64,000 bases of DNA from Acidobacteriota bacterium. GTDB taxonomy: Bacteria; Acidobacteriota; Terriglobia; Versatilivoradales; Versatilivoraceae. Position numbers and translations under genes: made by a program. The stretch lies in NCBI GenBank assembly GCA_022826755.1, contig JAJDUG010000049.1:62001-126000 (forward strand), given 5' to 3'. The notes beneath the pieces are model-generated. The model was given only the letters and a program-made list of their open reading frames with translations, was not told the DNA's origin and made no database searches. Within the stretch, counting starts at the first letter, position 1. The number at the start of each line of letters is the position of its first letter. This document shows, in pieces, positions 1 to 8,498 of this stretch.

Positions 1-1051
1 GGTGGAGCCGGTAGTGCCGGGCCAGAACGTCCCGGCCGAAGTCGCCGTCGAAGTCTCTCCAGACGGAGTGGCTGTGGTTGTTGTTGTTCTGGGTATTGTC
101 GTATTCGATCAGAAAGGAGGGGGCCTGCACCCGGTAGTAGTCGCCGGCTCCCGGCTTGACCGAACCGGCCCAGGCGAAGAAGAGCTGGTCGGGAGGGGTC
201 TTGCGGGCCTTTTGCATCCTCCTCTCGGCCACCTCGTCCGGAAGGATGTTGGCGTATTCGCCGATCAGGGCCATCAATTGGTCCCGCTGAGCGACGGTCA
301 TGTCGGAGGCCGGCAACCCTGAGGGCTGGCCCTCCAGCCTGGCTCGCGAGTCCGCCTTGGTGAGAACATCGGGGTAGGCCGTCTCGGCCACCACCGCCTT
401 GCCGAGCTGCCTGGCGTCCAGGGACCGAAGCAGGGCGCGTGCCATGTCTTCCTCCTTGGCCAAGGCCCTCATCCCCTGGTAGCGCCCCGCCAGCACCCGG
501 TGGGGGTTGGCTCCCAGGAAGGTGGGGCTGGCCGAAACCAGGCGGCCCTCCTTGAAGGTGAAGTTCAGGGAGATGTGGTGCCCCTCCACCCGGAAGCCCC
601 AGGTTCCCTCCAGCGACGGCTTGCCGAAAACACTGAAATAGTACTTGTCGATGTCCCGGTTTCCGGTGGTGTCCTTCTCCAGCACCCGAAGGATCTCCTC
701 CAGGGTCTGGACCGCCATCACCTTGGCGAAGCCCGCCTGGCTCAGTCCGGCTGCCAGCAAAGCATCTGCCAGGCGGCGCTGTTCCGGAGCCATGCCCTTG
801 TAGTTCACCCCTTTTCGGGCGTAGCCGTACTCCCTGGCGAATGCGCTGTCCGGGAAGAAGTGCCACACCGTCCGGGTCTCGTGGCTGAAGTCGTAGACCA
901 CCTTGGCCCGCTGCTCGTCCGAGAGCGAGTTCACGAACCGAGTGGCGGTTTCATAGAGGACCGTCTCGGTCCGGGTCCTGTTCTGGGCCGCCACAAGGGC
1001 CAAGGCGCAAACGGCCAGGGCGCAGAGTCGGAAAGTCGTGGGCTTGGTCAT
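1..1051 (-). CDS. DUF3500 family exported protein (partial, runs off left edge)
   Basis: The frame stays open from an ATG at 1051 to the window edge, so only the C-terminal tip is missing. An AGGAGG Shine-Dalgarno lies just before the ATG. The N-terminus is a short hydrophobic stretch resembling a signal peptide. Family-typical motifs are SPTFLGANPHRV in the middle and EYDNTQNNNNHSHSVWRDFD near the visible end, which match the DUF3500 family. The biochemical function of that family is unknown to me. It is the last visible gene of the leftward inositol cluster, 77 bp after the aldolase gene, so it may share the transcript. Confidence 0.85.
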   Translation of the reverse strand, partial: MTKPTTFRLCALAVCALALVAAQNRTRTETVLYETATRFVNSLSDEQRAKVVYDFSHETRTVWHFFPDSAFAREYGYARKGVNYKGMAPEQRRLADALLAAGLSQAGFAKVMAVQTLEEILRVLEKDTTGNRDIDKYYFSVFGKPSLEGTWGFRVEGHHISLNFTFKEGRLVSASPTFLGANPHRVLAGRYQGMRALAKEEDMARALLRSLDARQLGKAVVAETAYPDVLTKADSRARLEGQPSGLPASDMTVAQRDQLMALIGEYANILPDEVAERRMQKARKTPPDQLFFAWAGSVKPGAGDYYRVQAPSFLIEYDNTQNNNNHSHSVWRDFDGDFGRDVLARHYRLH

Positions 1052-1128
1052 GCCACCCTCCTGGTGTTGTCGGTTGAGTTTCCTGAATCATACTCCAAGC
1101 GGGACACCGATCCTAGGAAATGAGGCCC

Positions 1129-1890
1129 TCACTCCTTGGCCTGCCGGAGGTAGTTCTGGACCGCCGGGCCGAGCACCGACTCCAGGGAGATGGCGATGAA
1201 GCGAGCTCCCTTTTGCCGCCACTGCCGGGCCGTCTCCAGGTTGCGCACCATGAGCCCCAGGGCCACATCGGTAGGAGCCACGGCATCGGCGATGCGCTGC
1301 ATGGCCGCCTGGACTTCGGGGTGTTGGGCCTGACCCGGAAGGCCCAGCGACTGGGACAGATCGGAAGGCCCGATGAAGACCACGTCGATCCCGCCCACCT
1401 TCAGGATTTCGGGCAGGTGGTCCACCGCCCGGGCCGTCTCGATCTGCAGCACCACCAGGGTTTCGGCGTTGGCCTGTTCCGTGTACTCCCCCAGGGACTG
1501 GGTCTGTCCGTAATCGGCGGCCCGCACTCCCGCCAGGCCGCGGATCCCGAGGGGTTGATATTTTACCGAGCGTACGGCGGCCTCGGCCTCGGCCGCCGTC
1601 TGAACCCAGGGGACCAGCAGTCCCTGGGCTCCGGTGTCCAGAAATCGCAGGATGATGGGCTGCTGATTGGTGGTGACCCGAACGATGGGCGTCACCCCCC
1701 GCAGCTCCGCGGCCCGGGTCATGTTCTCGCAGTCCCGTGGCTCCACCGTTCCGTGCTCTGCGTCGAAGACCAGGAAGTCCCACCCCTGGTATCCCAGGAA
1801 TTCAATCAGTCCCGCGTCGGGATAACGAACGAAGGCCCCGAAGACGGTCTCACCGGCTTTCAACTTGGCTTTGGTTGTATTCTTCTGCAA
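1129..1890 (-). CDS. HpcH/HpaI-family aldolase
   Basis: A 253-residue protein of the HpcH/HpaI aldolase/citrate lyase family, metal-dependent TIM-barrel class II pyruvate aldolases. Visible hallmarks are FDAEHGTVEP near residue 45, the glycine/proline segment GAQGLLVPWVQTA, the metal-ligand region LQIETARAVDHLPEI, and FIGPSDLSQSLGLPG. The start is TTG (no ATG fits) after a G-rich stretch. It follows iolG by 66 bp on the same strand. In this context it may cleave a keto-sugar acid released by inositol breakdown, in place of the usual IolJ aldolase. That substrate is inference; the family assignment is strong. Confidence 0.88.
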   Translation of the reverse strand: MQKNTTKAKLKAGETVFGAFVRYPDAGLIEFLGYQGWDFLVFDAEHGTVEPRDCENMTRAAELRGVTPIVRVTTNQQPIILRFLDTGAQGLLVPWVQTAAEAEAAVRSVKYQPLGIRGLAGVRAADYGQTQSLGEYTEQANAETLVVLQIETARAVDHLPEILKVGGIDVVFIGPSDLSQSLGLPGQAQHPEVQAAMQRIADAVAPTDVALGLMVRNLETARQWRQKGARFIAISLESVLGPAVQNYLRQAKE

Positions 1891-1956
1891 AGGAGTACCC
1901 CCATTGATTTGTGCGAACTGGCCGGGCCTGGTTCATGAGGCCGGCCGCCACCGAGT

Positions 1957-2973
1957 TCATCCGGGGCTGCCGACGTCCACCGGACGGTTTTCCCGATAGG
2001 ACCTCCAGGCCGCCAACCCCAGTTCTACCGCCCGCCTCCCGTCCCGTCCGGTGACCGGCGGCGGGGAGTCCTCGATCACCGATCCGACAAACGCCTTCAT
2101 CTCGGCAAGGTAGGACTCCTGGTAGCGTTCCAGGAAAAAATAGAGGGGGAGTGGCCCGTGAACTCCCTGGCTGTTGCTGTAAACGGCTTGATGGGAGGTG
2201 CGGTTCCCCACCACCACCTGCCCTTCCGAGCCGAACACCTCCACCCGCTGGTCGTAGCCGTAAACGGCCCGGCGGCTGTTGTCGATGGCGCCCAGGGCGC
2301 CCTGGGCGAAGCGCAGCATCACCAGGGCCGTGTCCAGGTCGCCGGCCTGGCCGATGGCCGGGTCTATCAGGGTGCTTCCGGTAGCGTAGAGCTCCTGGAT
2401 CTCGTCGCCGGCCAGGTATCCGGCAATATCGAAGTCGTGGATGGTCATGTCCAGGAAGATGCCTCCCGAGGCCTCGACGTACTCGGCAGGCGGAGGTTCG
2501 GGATCCCGGCTGGTGACGCGGACCAAGTGGGGCGTTCCGATACTGCCGGCGGCCACGGCCTCCCGCGCCTGGCGAAAGCTGGGGTCGAAGCGCCGGTTGA
2601 ATCCGACCTGCAGCTTCACTTCGTAGTCCCGAACGGCCTGCAGGGCATCGTCGATCTCCTGCAGATCCAGGGCCAGCGGCTTTTCGCAGAAGATGTGCTT
2701 GTCCGCATAGGCCGCCTGGCGGATCAACTCGGGATGGGTGGGCGTGCTGGAGCAGATGAGGACCGCGTCGATGGAGGGGTCCTCCATGATGCGCGCCTCT
2801 TCCTCGGCGAATGAGAGAATCCCGAAATCGGCGGCGCAGCGCTTGGCGGCCTCCCGGGAAATGTCCACCACCACCGACAGGTGGGCTTCCGGGATGCTGC
2901 GGGTCAGGTTGTGGGCGTGGATTCGCCCGATGCGGCCTGCACCGACCAGGCCCAGGTTGAGCTGAGCAACCAA
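1957..2973 (-). CDS. iolG: Inositol 2-dehydrogenase / Gfo-Idh-MocA oxidoreductase
   Basis: A 338-residue NAD(P)-dependent dehydrogenase. The Rossmann motif GLVGAGRIGRIHAHN is at the N-terminus, the EKP catalytic lysine motif (HIFCEKPLALDL) is near residue 95, and the substrate-domain histidine lies in FLDMTIHDFDIAGYLAG. Length is normal for IolG, which oxidises myo-inositol to scyllo-inosose. The start is TTG, with GAGGT nine bases upstream. It sits 30 bp downstream of iolE in the same leftward operon, which supports the inositol assignment over other Gfo/Idh substrates. Related sugar dehydrogenases cannot be excluded from sequence alone. Confidence 0.85.
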   Translation of the reverse strand: MVAQLNLGLVGAGRIGRIHAHNLTRSIPEAHLSVVVDISREAAKRCAADFGILSFAEEEARIMEDPSIDAVLICSSTPTHPELIRQAAYADKHIFCEKPLALDLQEIDDALQAVRDYEVKLQVGFNRRFDPSFRQAREAVAAGSIGTPHLVRVTSRDPEPPPAEYVEASGGIFLDMTIHDFDIAGYLAGDEIQELYATGSTLIDPAIGQAGDLDTALVMLRFAQGALGAIDNSRRAVYGYDQRVEVFGSEGQVVVGNRTSHQAVYSNSQGVHGPLPLYFFLERYQESYLAEMKAFVGSVIEDSPPPVTGRDGRRAVELGLAAWRSYRENRPVDVGSPG

Positions 2974-3003
2974 GAATAGAACCTCACTGTCAACGGCGCC
3001 CGA

Positions 3004-3891
3004 TTATCCGATCCCGATGTCCCTCAGATACTCCCGGGTTCGCCTGGCGATGGGCAGGGGCTTGTCGAAGGGGGCCGGATACATGTCCTGCTCGACGATG
3101 GCATAGCCGTTGTAGTCGATTTCCTGCAGCACCCGGCACAGGGCCGGGAAATCCACCACTCCCTGGGACGGCTCGCAGAACAGGTCCATGCCCACCGCGT
3201 GAGCAAAAGGGATGTTCTCCTCTGCCACTTTCCTCTGCAGGTCGGGCCGGACGCTCTTGAGGTGGAGATAGGGAATCCGCCGGTGGTGGCGACGAAGAAA
3301 GGCGATCGGATCGCCTCCGCGGTAGGCATGATGGCCGGTGTCCAGGCAGAGCACCACTCGCTCGGGATCGGTCTGGCTCAGCAGCCGTTCGATCTGGTCC
3401 TCGTACTCCACGTGGGTTTCGGCGTGAGGATGAAAGACCACCTGCAGGCCGAACCGGTCCCTGACCAGGTCCACCACGTAATGGATCCGGTCGACCAGGT
3501 GCTTCCAGGCCTCATCGTCCAGCTTGCCGGGAGCGGTGGACTCGCCCGTCCAGAGATTGGTATAGGTGTCGTCGATCAGAATGAGGTATTCGGCTCCCAG
3601 ATAGGCCAGAGACTCCCCCGCGCCCAGCACCTGCTTCTCCAGACCCGGCCAGGCGGCCTCGTCTTCCAGGTGGCCCATGGCGAAGGTGCCCGATGCCCGC
3701 AGGCCTCGCCTGGCCAGCTCGTTTCGAAGAGTGGCCCGATCGGTGGGCAGATAGCCGTAGGGCCCCAGCTCGGTCCACTCATAGCCCGCTTCGGCGATTT
3801 CGTCCAGGCAGCGTTGCCAGGGAATCTGCTTGTCGTCGCTGGGAAACCAGACGCCCCAACTGTCGGGGGCACTGCCAATCTTGACGTCCAT
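3004..3891 (-). CDS. iolE: Inosose dehydratase (sugar isomerase/epimerase fold)
   Basis: A 295-residue TIM-barrel protein of the AP-endonuclease-2/sugar isomerase superfamily. It matches IolE, which dehydrates scyllo-inosose to trihydroxycyclohexane-dione. Key segments are GSAPDSWGVWFPSDD at the N-terminus, LCLDTGHHAYRGGDP (metal-binding region), PYLHLKSV and IVEQDMYP. I chose the ATG at 3891 because homology begins there; the open frame continues far upstream but only as antisense to iolD. It lies 26 bp after iolD and 30 bp before iolG, so the three genes are probably cotranscribed. Confidence 0.9.
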   Translation of the reverse strand: MDVKIGSAPDSWGVWFPSDDKQIPWQRCLDEIAEAGYEWTELGPYGYLPTDRATLRNELARRGLRASGTFAMGHLEDEAAWPGLEKQVLGAGESLAYLGAEYLILIDDTYTNLWTGESTAPGKLDDEAWKHLVDRIHYVVDLVRDRFGLQVVFHPHAETHVEYEDQIERLLSQTDPERVVLCLDTGHHAYRGGDPIAFLRRHHRRIPYLHLKSVRPDLQRKVAEENIPFAHAVGMDLFCEPSQGVVDFPALCRVLQEIDYNGYAIVEQDMYPAPFDKPLPIARRTREYLRDIGIG

Positions 3892-3917
3892 GGCGATTTC
3901 GGACCTCCCTGACCGTT

Positions 3918-5816
3918 TCAATAAAAGAAGCGCTGCAGCCGCGCCCTTTCGTTCTCGTACTCCTCCCGGCGCTTGCGGGTTTCCGGATCTTCGCTCACCT
4001 CGGCCGCGGCCACATCCCACCAGATGCCGGCGCCCGGAGGCGTCCTGTACTTTTCGGTATCCACCACGATGACGCAGGGCTGCGCCTTCTTTCTGGCCTC
4101 CTGCAAGGCCTCCCGGAACTCCTCGGTGGTGTAGACATGCATGGCGTGGGCCCCCAGGCTCTGGGCGTTGTGAGCGAAGTCGATGGGCACGAAGTCGGCA
4201 TCCAGGCGATTGGTCTCCCGGTCGCGGGCCCGGAACTCGTTTCCGAAGCTGTGTCCGGCCCGAGCCAGTTGCAGGCCGCGAATGCACTGGTAACCGTGGT
4301 TCTCCGAGATGACCAGGGTGATCTTCAGCCCTTCCTGGACGGCGGTCATCAGCTCCATGGGATTCATCAGGTAGGTGCCGTCGCCCACAAACACGTACAC
4401 TTCCCCTTCCGGCTGGGCCATGCGCACGCCCAGGCCGGCCGGGATCTCGTAGCCCATGCAGGAAAAGCCGAATTCCACGTGGCAGTTCTTCCCGCCGGTG
4501 GCATCCCACAGCTTCAGCAGATCGCCGGGGGGATTGCCGGCGGCGGCCACGATGGTATCCCCCTCACGGGCCTCCTCGTTGAGGATACCCACCAGTTGGG
4601 CCTGGCTCATGGCTTCTCCGGCAACCGGCTGATAGACCTCGTTTTCCAGTCGGCTCCGCCACTCCCGCTTCCACCCGGCCACTTCCCCGAGGTAGTCGGA
4701 CCGCGGCCTCACCCCGGCAGCCAGGGCCGCCTCGGTCAAGGCTTCCAGACCGGCCCTCGCATCCGCCAACAGCGGCACCGACCCCTGCTTGTAGGCATCG
4801 TGCGCCCCCACGTTCAGGCTGATGAACTTCACCTCCGGGTTCTGAAAGGCGGATTGGGACCCGGTGGCGAAATCGGTGAGCCGAGTGCCCACGCAAATGA
4901 GCAGGTCGGCCTGGCCGGCCACCTTGCCGGCGCAGGGATTCCCGGTCACCCCGTAACCGCCCAGGCCCAACTCGGATGCCTCCCGCAGCGCGCCCTTGCC
5001 CGCAAAGGTCTCTCCCACGGGAATGCCCAGCTCTGCCGAAAAGCGCTGCAGCGCCTCGCAGGCTTCCGAGTAGTGGACTCCGCCGCCGGCGATCACCATG
5101 GGACGCTTGGCCTGCTTCAACAGGCCGACCGCCTCCCGCACCCGGTCGGGGTCGGGAAGGCGCCGCTCAACCTGCCAGGTCCTCTCTTCGAAAAAAGCCG
5201 CCGGGTAGTCGTAGGCGTGAGCCTGCACGTCCTGGGGCAGCGAGAGGGTAACCGTTCCGGTCTCGACCGGATCGGTCAGCACCCGCATGGCCTCGGGCAG
5301 GGCCGTCAGGAGTTGCTCGGGCCTCGAGATCCGGTCGAAGAAACGGCTGACCGGGCGAAAACAGTCGTTCACGCTCACGTCGGCCGATACCGGGTGCTCG
5401 AGCTCCTGCAGCACCGGGCCCTGGTGCCGGGTCACGTAGTAGTCGGAGGGCAGCAGCAGGACCGGCAGCCGATTGATGGTGGCCGTGGCCGCCCCCGTCA
5501 GCATGTTGGTGGCCCCCGGCCCGATGGAGGAGGTGCAGGCCATGGTGGCCAGGCGGTAGTTGGCCTTGGCGTACCCGGCGGCCGTGTGCACCATGGACTG
5601 CTCGTTGCAGGGCTGATAGTAGGGGAGGTCGGCCCCGTATTCGTAGAGCGCCTGCCCCAAACCGGCCACGTTGCCGTGGCCGAAGATGCCGAACATGGCC
5701 GGGATCAGGCGGCGGGACCGCCCGTCGCGCCGGCTGAACTGCACCTGCAGGTACTTCACCAAGGCTTGCGCGACCGTCAGTCGAATCGTTTGCTGCGGAC
5801 TCTGTTGCAACATCAT
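3918..5816 (-). CDS. iolD: Trihydroxycyclohexane-1,2-dione hydrolase (ThDP-dependent)
   Basis: A ThDP-dependent enzyme of the acetolactate-synthase superfamily, about 632 residues. It opens the ring of 3D-(3,5/4)-trihydroxycyclohexane-1,2-dione to 5-deoxyglucuronate. The N-terminal cofactor domain carries FGIFGHGNVAGLGQAL and the glutamate in YYQPCNEQSMVHTAAGYAK. The C-terminal ThDP/Mg motif is VGDGTYLMNPMELMTA. The start at 5816 (ATGATG) follows a perfect GGGGAGGTGAGG ribosome site; the frame extends 13 codons further but without such a signal. It is the first gene of the leftward iol operon. iolB and iolC are not in the window. Confidence 0.92.
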   Translation of the reverse strand: MMLQQSPQQTIRLTVAQALVKYLQVQFSRRDGRSRRLIPAMFGIFGHGNVAGLGQALYEYGADLPYYQPCNEQSMVHTAAGYAKANYRLATMACTSSIGPGATNMLTGAATATINRLPVLLLPSDYYVTRHQGPVLQELEHPVSADVSVNDCFRPVSRFFDRISRPEQLLTALPEAMRVLTDPVETGTVTLSLPQDVQAHAYDYPAAFFEERTWQVERRLPDPDRVREAVGLLKQAKRPMVIAGGGVHYSEACEALQRFSAELGIPVGETFAGKGALREASELGLGGYGVTGNPCAGKVAGQADLLICVGTRLTDFATGSQSAFQNPEVKFISLNVGAHDAYKQGSVPLLADARAGLEALTEAALAAGVRPRSDYLGEVAGWKREWRSRLENEVYQPVAGEAMSQAQLVGILNEEAREGDTIVAAAGNPPGDLLKLWDATGGKNCHVEFGFSCMGYEIPAGLGVRMAQPEGEVYVFVGDGTYLMNPMELMTAVQEGLKITLVISENHGYQCIRGLQLARAGHSFGNEFRARDRETNRLDADFVPIDFAHNAQSLGAHAMHVYTTEEFREALQEARKKAQPCVIVVDTEKYRTPPGAGIWWDVAAAEVSEDPETRKRREEYENERARLQRFFY

Positions 5817-5916
5817 CCTCACCTCCCCGTCGTGTCTGAAACACCCCTGTTTCACCTTGTATCGGCGGACCCGTCACATGGAACGGCAGCGCGGCCAGGT
5901 GAAAAGTGAATAGTCT

Positions 5917-6161
5917 AGCCCGCATTTCTCACCAGGCTGCACTCGAAATTTTAAGAAACCATTTATTTTTAATGCGTTATCAGTCCTACTTTAAGGCGCG
6001 ATACAAACAGACGGTGCTGGGCATGCCCTGGCTTGTCTTTTTTCCCCCAGCGCGCACATGCTCCCTCGACCGTAGAAACCGCTACGCTCTTCGGTCGCGA
6101 GCACACGCTGGAGAAAAAAATCCTGCGCCATGATCATGCCCCCTGGTGAGAAATGCGGGCT
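5917..6161. mobile_element. 245-bp element with perfect 20-bp terminal inverted repeats (MITE-like)
   Basis: AGCCCGCATTTCTCACCAGG at 5917-5936 is repeated as its exact reverse complement at 6142-6161. Inside is a second nested inverted repeat (TTTTTTCCCCCAGCG at 6038-6052 against CGCTGGAGAAAAAAA at about 6106-6120). No significant ORF is present. No convincing target-site duplication is visible. This looks like a non-autonomous transposable element or a long hairpin-forming repeat. It occupies most of the gap upstream of iolD and touches the stop codon of the ABC permease gene. I cannot assign it to an IS family without a database. Confidence 0.75.
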
Positions 6162-6164
6162 CGC

Positions 6165-7451
6165 CTACTGCCAGCGGAACCACCGCAGGGCCAGCAGGAA
6201 ACTGGCACCTCCCCAGGCCGCCATCACCAACACATCCGGCAAGCTGGCGGCGAGGGGAAGTCCTTCATTGATGTTGGCCCGCAAGGCGTCGTTGAGCGCG
6301 GTCAGCGGCAGCACCTGAATGACCGGTTGCCAGAACTCGGGGAAGCGGGTGGCGGCGAAAAAGGTCCCCGAGAGCAGCCACATGGGCAGCATCACCAGGT
6401 TCATCAACCCCGAGACCCCTTCGATGGTCCGGGTGCGGGCAGCCACCAGCAGTCCCAGTCCCGCGAAAGACATGGACCCTACCAGCGAAATGACCCCCAG
6501 TTCCAGGATCGAGCCATGAACGGAAACGCCGAAGGCCAACCAACCGAAGCTGACCACGGCCACTACCTCCAGCGCCAGGAAAATCAGGCGCGACAGCATG
6601 AAGGACAGCAGGAAGTGGGTCCGGCGCATGGGCGTGGCCGCCAGCAGCTTCAGCAGCTTGCGGGTGCGTGCCTGCACCACCGCGAAACCCAGGCCCCACA
6701 TGCCGCTGCCCATCAGGTTCAACCCCACCAGCCCGGGAATCAGAAAATCGATGTAGCGGGCCCCGGGCTGGGCCACGGCTACGTCCCTGACCCGGGCGAC
6801 ATCTTCCCGTCCCATGCCCCGCTGCAGGGCGTCGTCCAGGACCAGCCGGGCAACCCGGCTGTCGGGTCGAGTCGGGTCGTAGCGGTAAACCAGGCCTTCC
6901 GAATCCAAATCGGTAAGGGGCCGAGGGGGGGAGCCAGTCTCTCCGGTCTCGGGGTTCCCGGTCGCCGCGGCCGCCGAGGGAGAAGGCTGCAGCACCAGCG
7001 CCACCCTGCCCGTGCGCAGCGCCCGCGCCGCCTCCTCCGGCGACAGCAGGACAGCCTCGATATCGGAACGCCCTTCCAGCCATTCCATCAGCCGGCCGGA
7101 GCTCGAGCCCGGCCCCTGGCGCCCGTCGGCTTCCACGGCCACCTGTACAGTTGCCGGACCCGTTTCGCGAAAGGCGATTCCCAGGGCGACGGCCAGCAGG
7201 ACGGGAAAGACGAAGACCCAGAAGACGGCCTCGGGCTCCCTCACGAACTCCCGAATCCTGGCCAGCGTGAGCTCCAGCAGCGGATTGACCGAACGGTAAC
7301 GGCTGGTCCCGGGAAGCGACGGTGCTCCGCCCGCGCCGGACGCCTCGGGACCGGGGGCGGCGCCGGTCAAGGGTCCGGTCTTCACCGCATCGGTGGGCGG
7401 GGGGGACTGCTCCAGCGAGGGGCGGGGCTTGGCGCCGATGACATCAGGCAT
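6165..7451 (-). CDS. ABC-2 type transporter permease
   Basis: A 428-residue integral membrane permease. A Pro/Gly-rich cytoplasmic N-terminus of about 55 residues precedes the first membrane segment (WVFVFPVLLAVALGIAF). A large extracytoplasmic domain of about 150 residues follows. Then comes a C-terminal block of about five membrane segments with family-typical stretches IPGLVGLNLMGSGMWGLGFA and MLPMWLLSGTFFAATRFPEF. This is the NatB/CcmB-like ABC-2 export topology. The ATG overlaps the stop of the upstream ATPase gene by 8 bp, so the two are translationally coupled. The exported substrate is not evident. Confidence 0.88.
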   Translation of the reverse strand: MPDVIGAKPRPSLEQSPPPTDAVKTGPLTGAAPGPEASGAGGAPSLPGTSRYRSVNPLLELTLARIREFVREPEAVFWVFVFPVLLAVALGIAFRETGPATVQVAVEADGRQGPGSSSGRLMEWLEGRSDIEAVLLSPEEAARALRTGRVALVLQPSPSAAAATGNPETGETGSPPRPLTDLDSEGLVYRYDPTRPDSRVARLVLDDALQRGMGREDVARVRDVAVAQPGARYIDFLIPGLVGLNLMGSGMWGLGFAVVQARTRKLLKLLAATPMRRTHFLLSFMLSRLIFLALEVVAVVSFGWLAFGVSVHGSILELGVISLVGSMSFAGLGLLVAARTRTIEGVSGLMNLVMLPMWLLSGTFFAATRFPEFWQPVIQVLPLTALNDALRANINEGLPLAASLPDVLVMAAWGGASFLLALRWFRWQ

Positions 7452-8406
7452 CTCGGAGCTTTCTCCCGGTGAGGGTCACAAAGACGTCTTCCAGAGTCGC
7501 CGTGTGGGTGGTCAAACCCACCAGCCTGGCCTGGTGAATCTCCACTTCAGCCAGCAGGGCCGGCAGGGCTTCAGCCACGCTGGAGACGGTAAGCAGGTAA
7601 TTTCCGTCGCGGCTCCGCACCCCGCGTACGCCGGGCAGCCGGGAGAGCCGGTCGTCGGCGACGAAACCCTCCAGGCTGAATTCCACGATCTCGTCGGCTC
7701 CTAACGATTCCACCAGGGCGTTGGGAGTGTCCAGCGCAATCACCTTCCCATGATCCATGATGGCCACCCGGTCGCACAGGCGGGACGCCTCCTCCATGTA
7801 GTGGGTGGTCAGCAGTATGGTACCACCCCGGGAACGAAACGTTTCGATCAGATCCCAGAGCTGCAGCTTGGCTTGAGGATCCAGTCCGGTAGTAGGTTCG
7901 TCCAGGAAGAGCACGTCCGGAGCCGCCGCCAGCGCGCAGGCGATGGCCAGCCGTTGCTTCTGCCCACCCGAAAGCTTTCCCACCCGGGCATCCCGCTTCT
8001 CCTCCAGCTCCACCAGTCGGATGACTTCGTCAGGCTCCCATCCCCGCTTGTACAGGCTGCGGAACATCGCAATGGTTTCCACCACCGTCAACCGATCGGC
8101 AAACTGGGTTTCCTGGAGCTGGACCGCCAGACGTTCCCTCAGAGCGCGGTCATTGCCTTCCCCCCAGCCCTGGCCCAGCACCTCCACCCTGCCGCCGTCG
8201 GGAATGGTGAGACCCTCGAAGATCTCGACGGTGGTGGTCTTGCCGGCCCCGTTGGGTCCCAGCAGGCCGAAACACTCTCCCATCCTGACTTCCAGGTGAA
8301 TGCCGTCCACGGCCACCACCTCGCCGTAGTGTTTCACCAGGGACCGGCAACTGAGGGCAACCTCTTCGGAGACGTTGGCGGGTTGCGTTGAGGCGGTTGC
8401 AAACAT
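7444..8406 (-). CDS. ABC transporter ATP-binding protein (ABC-2 exporter)
   Basis: A 320-residue ATPase of the CcmA/NatA/DrrA class. Walker A is GPNGAGKTTT near residue 50, the Q-loop falls around QLQETQFADRL, the signature is LSGGQKQRL, Walker B is VLFLDEPTTGLD and the H-loop is TTHYMEEA. The C-terminal 70 residues form the small accessory domain common in exporters. The ATG at 8406 gives the usual N-terminus; the frame upstream of it is antisense to the neighbouring dehydrogenase. It powers the permease encoded immediately downstream. Confidence 0.92.
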   Translation of the reverse strand: MFATASTQPANVSEEVALSCRSLVKHYGEVVAVDGIHLEVRMGECFGLLGPNGAGKTTTVEIFEGLTIPDGGRVEVLGQGWGEGNDRALRERLAVQLQETQFADRLTVVETIAMFRSLYKRGWEPDEVIRLVELEEKRDARVGKLSGGQKQRLAIACALAAAPDVLFLDEPTTGLDPQAKLQLWDLIETFRSRGGTILLTTHYMEEASRLCDRVAIMDHGKVIALDTPNALVESLGADEIVEFSLEGFVADDRLSRLPGVRGVRSRDGNYLLTVSSVAEALPALLAEVEIHQARLVGLTTHTATLEDVFVTLTGRKLRDA

Positions 8407-8498
8407 GGGAGATTGGAAGTCTTCGCCGACCGTTTCGATCCACCCGAGCGGCGAGCGGCAACCCGCTCCTCGCTGAAGGCTGAGACCGAGGGGCAGAA

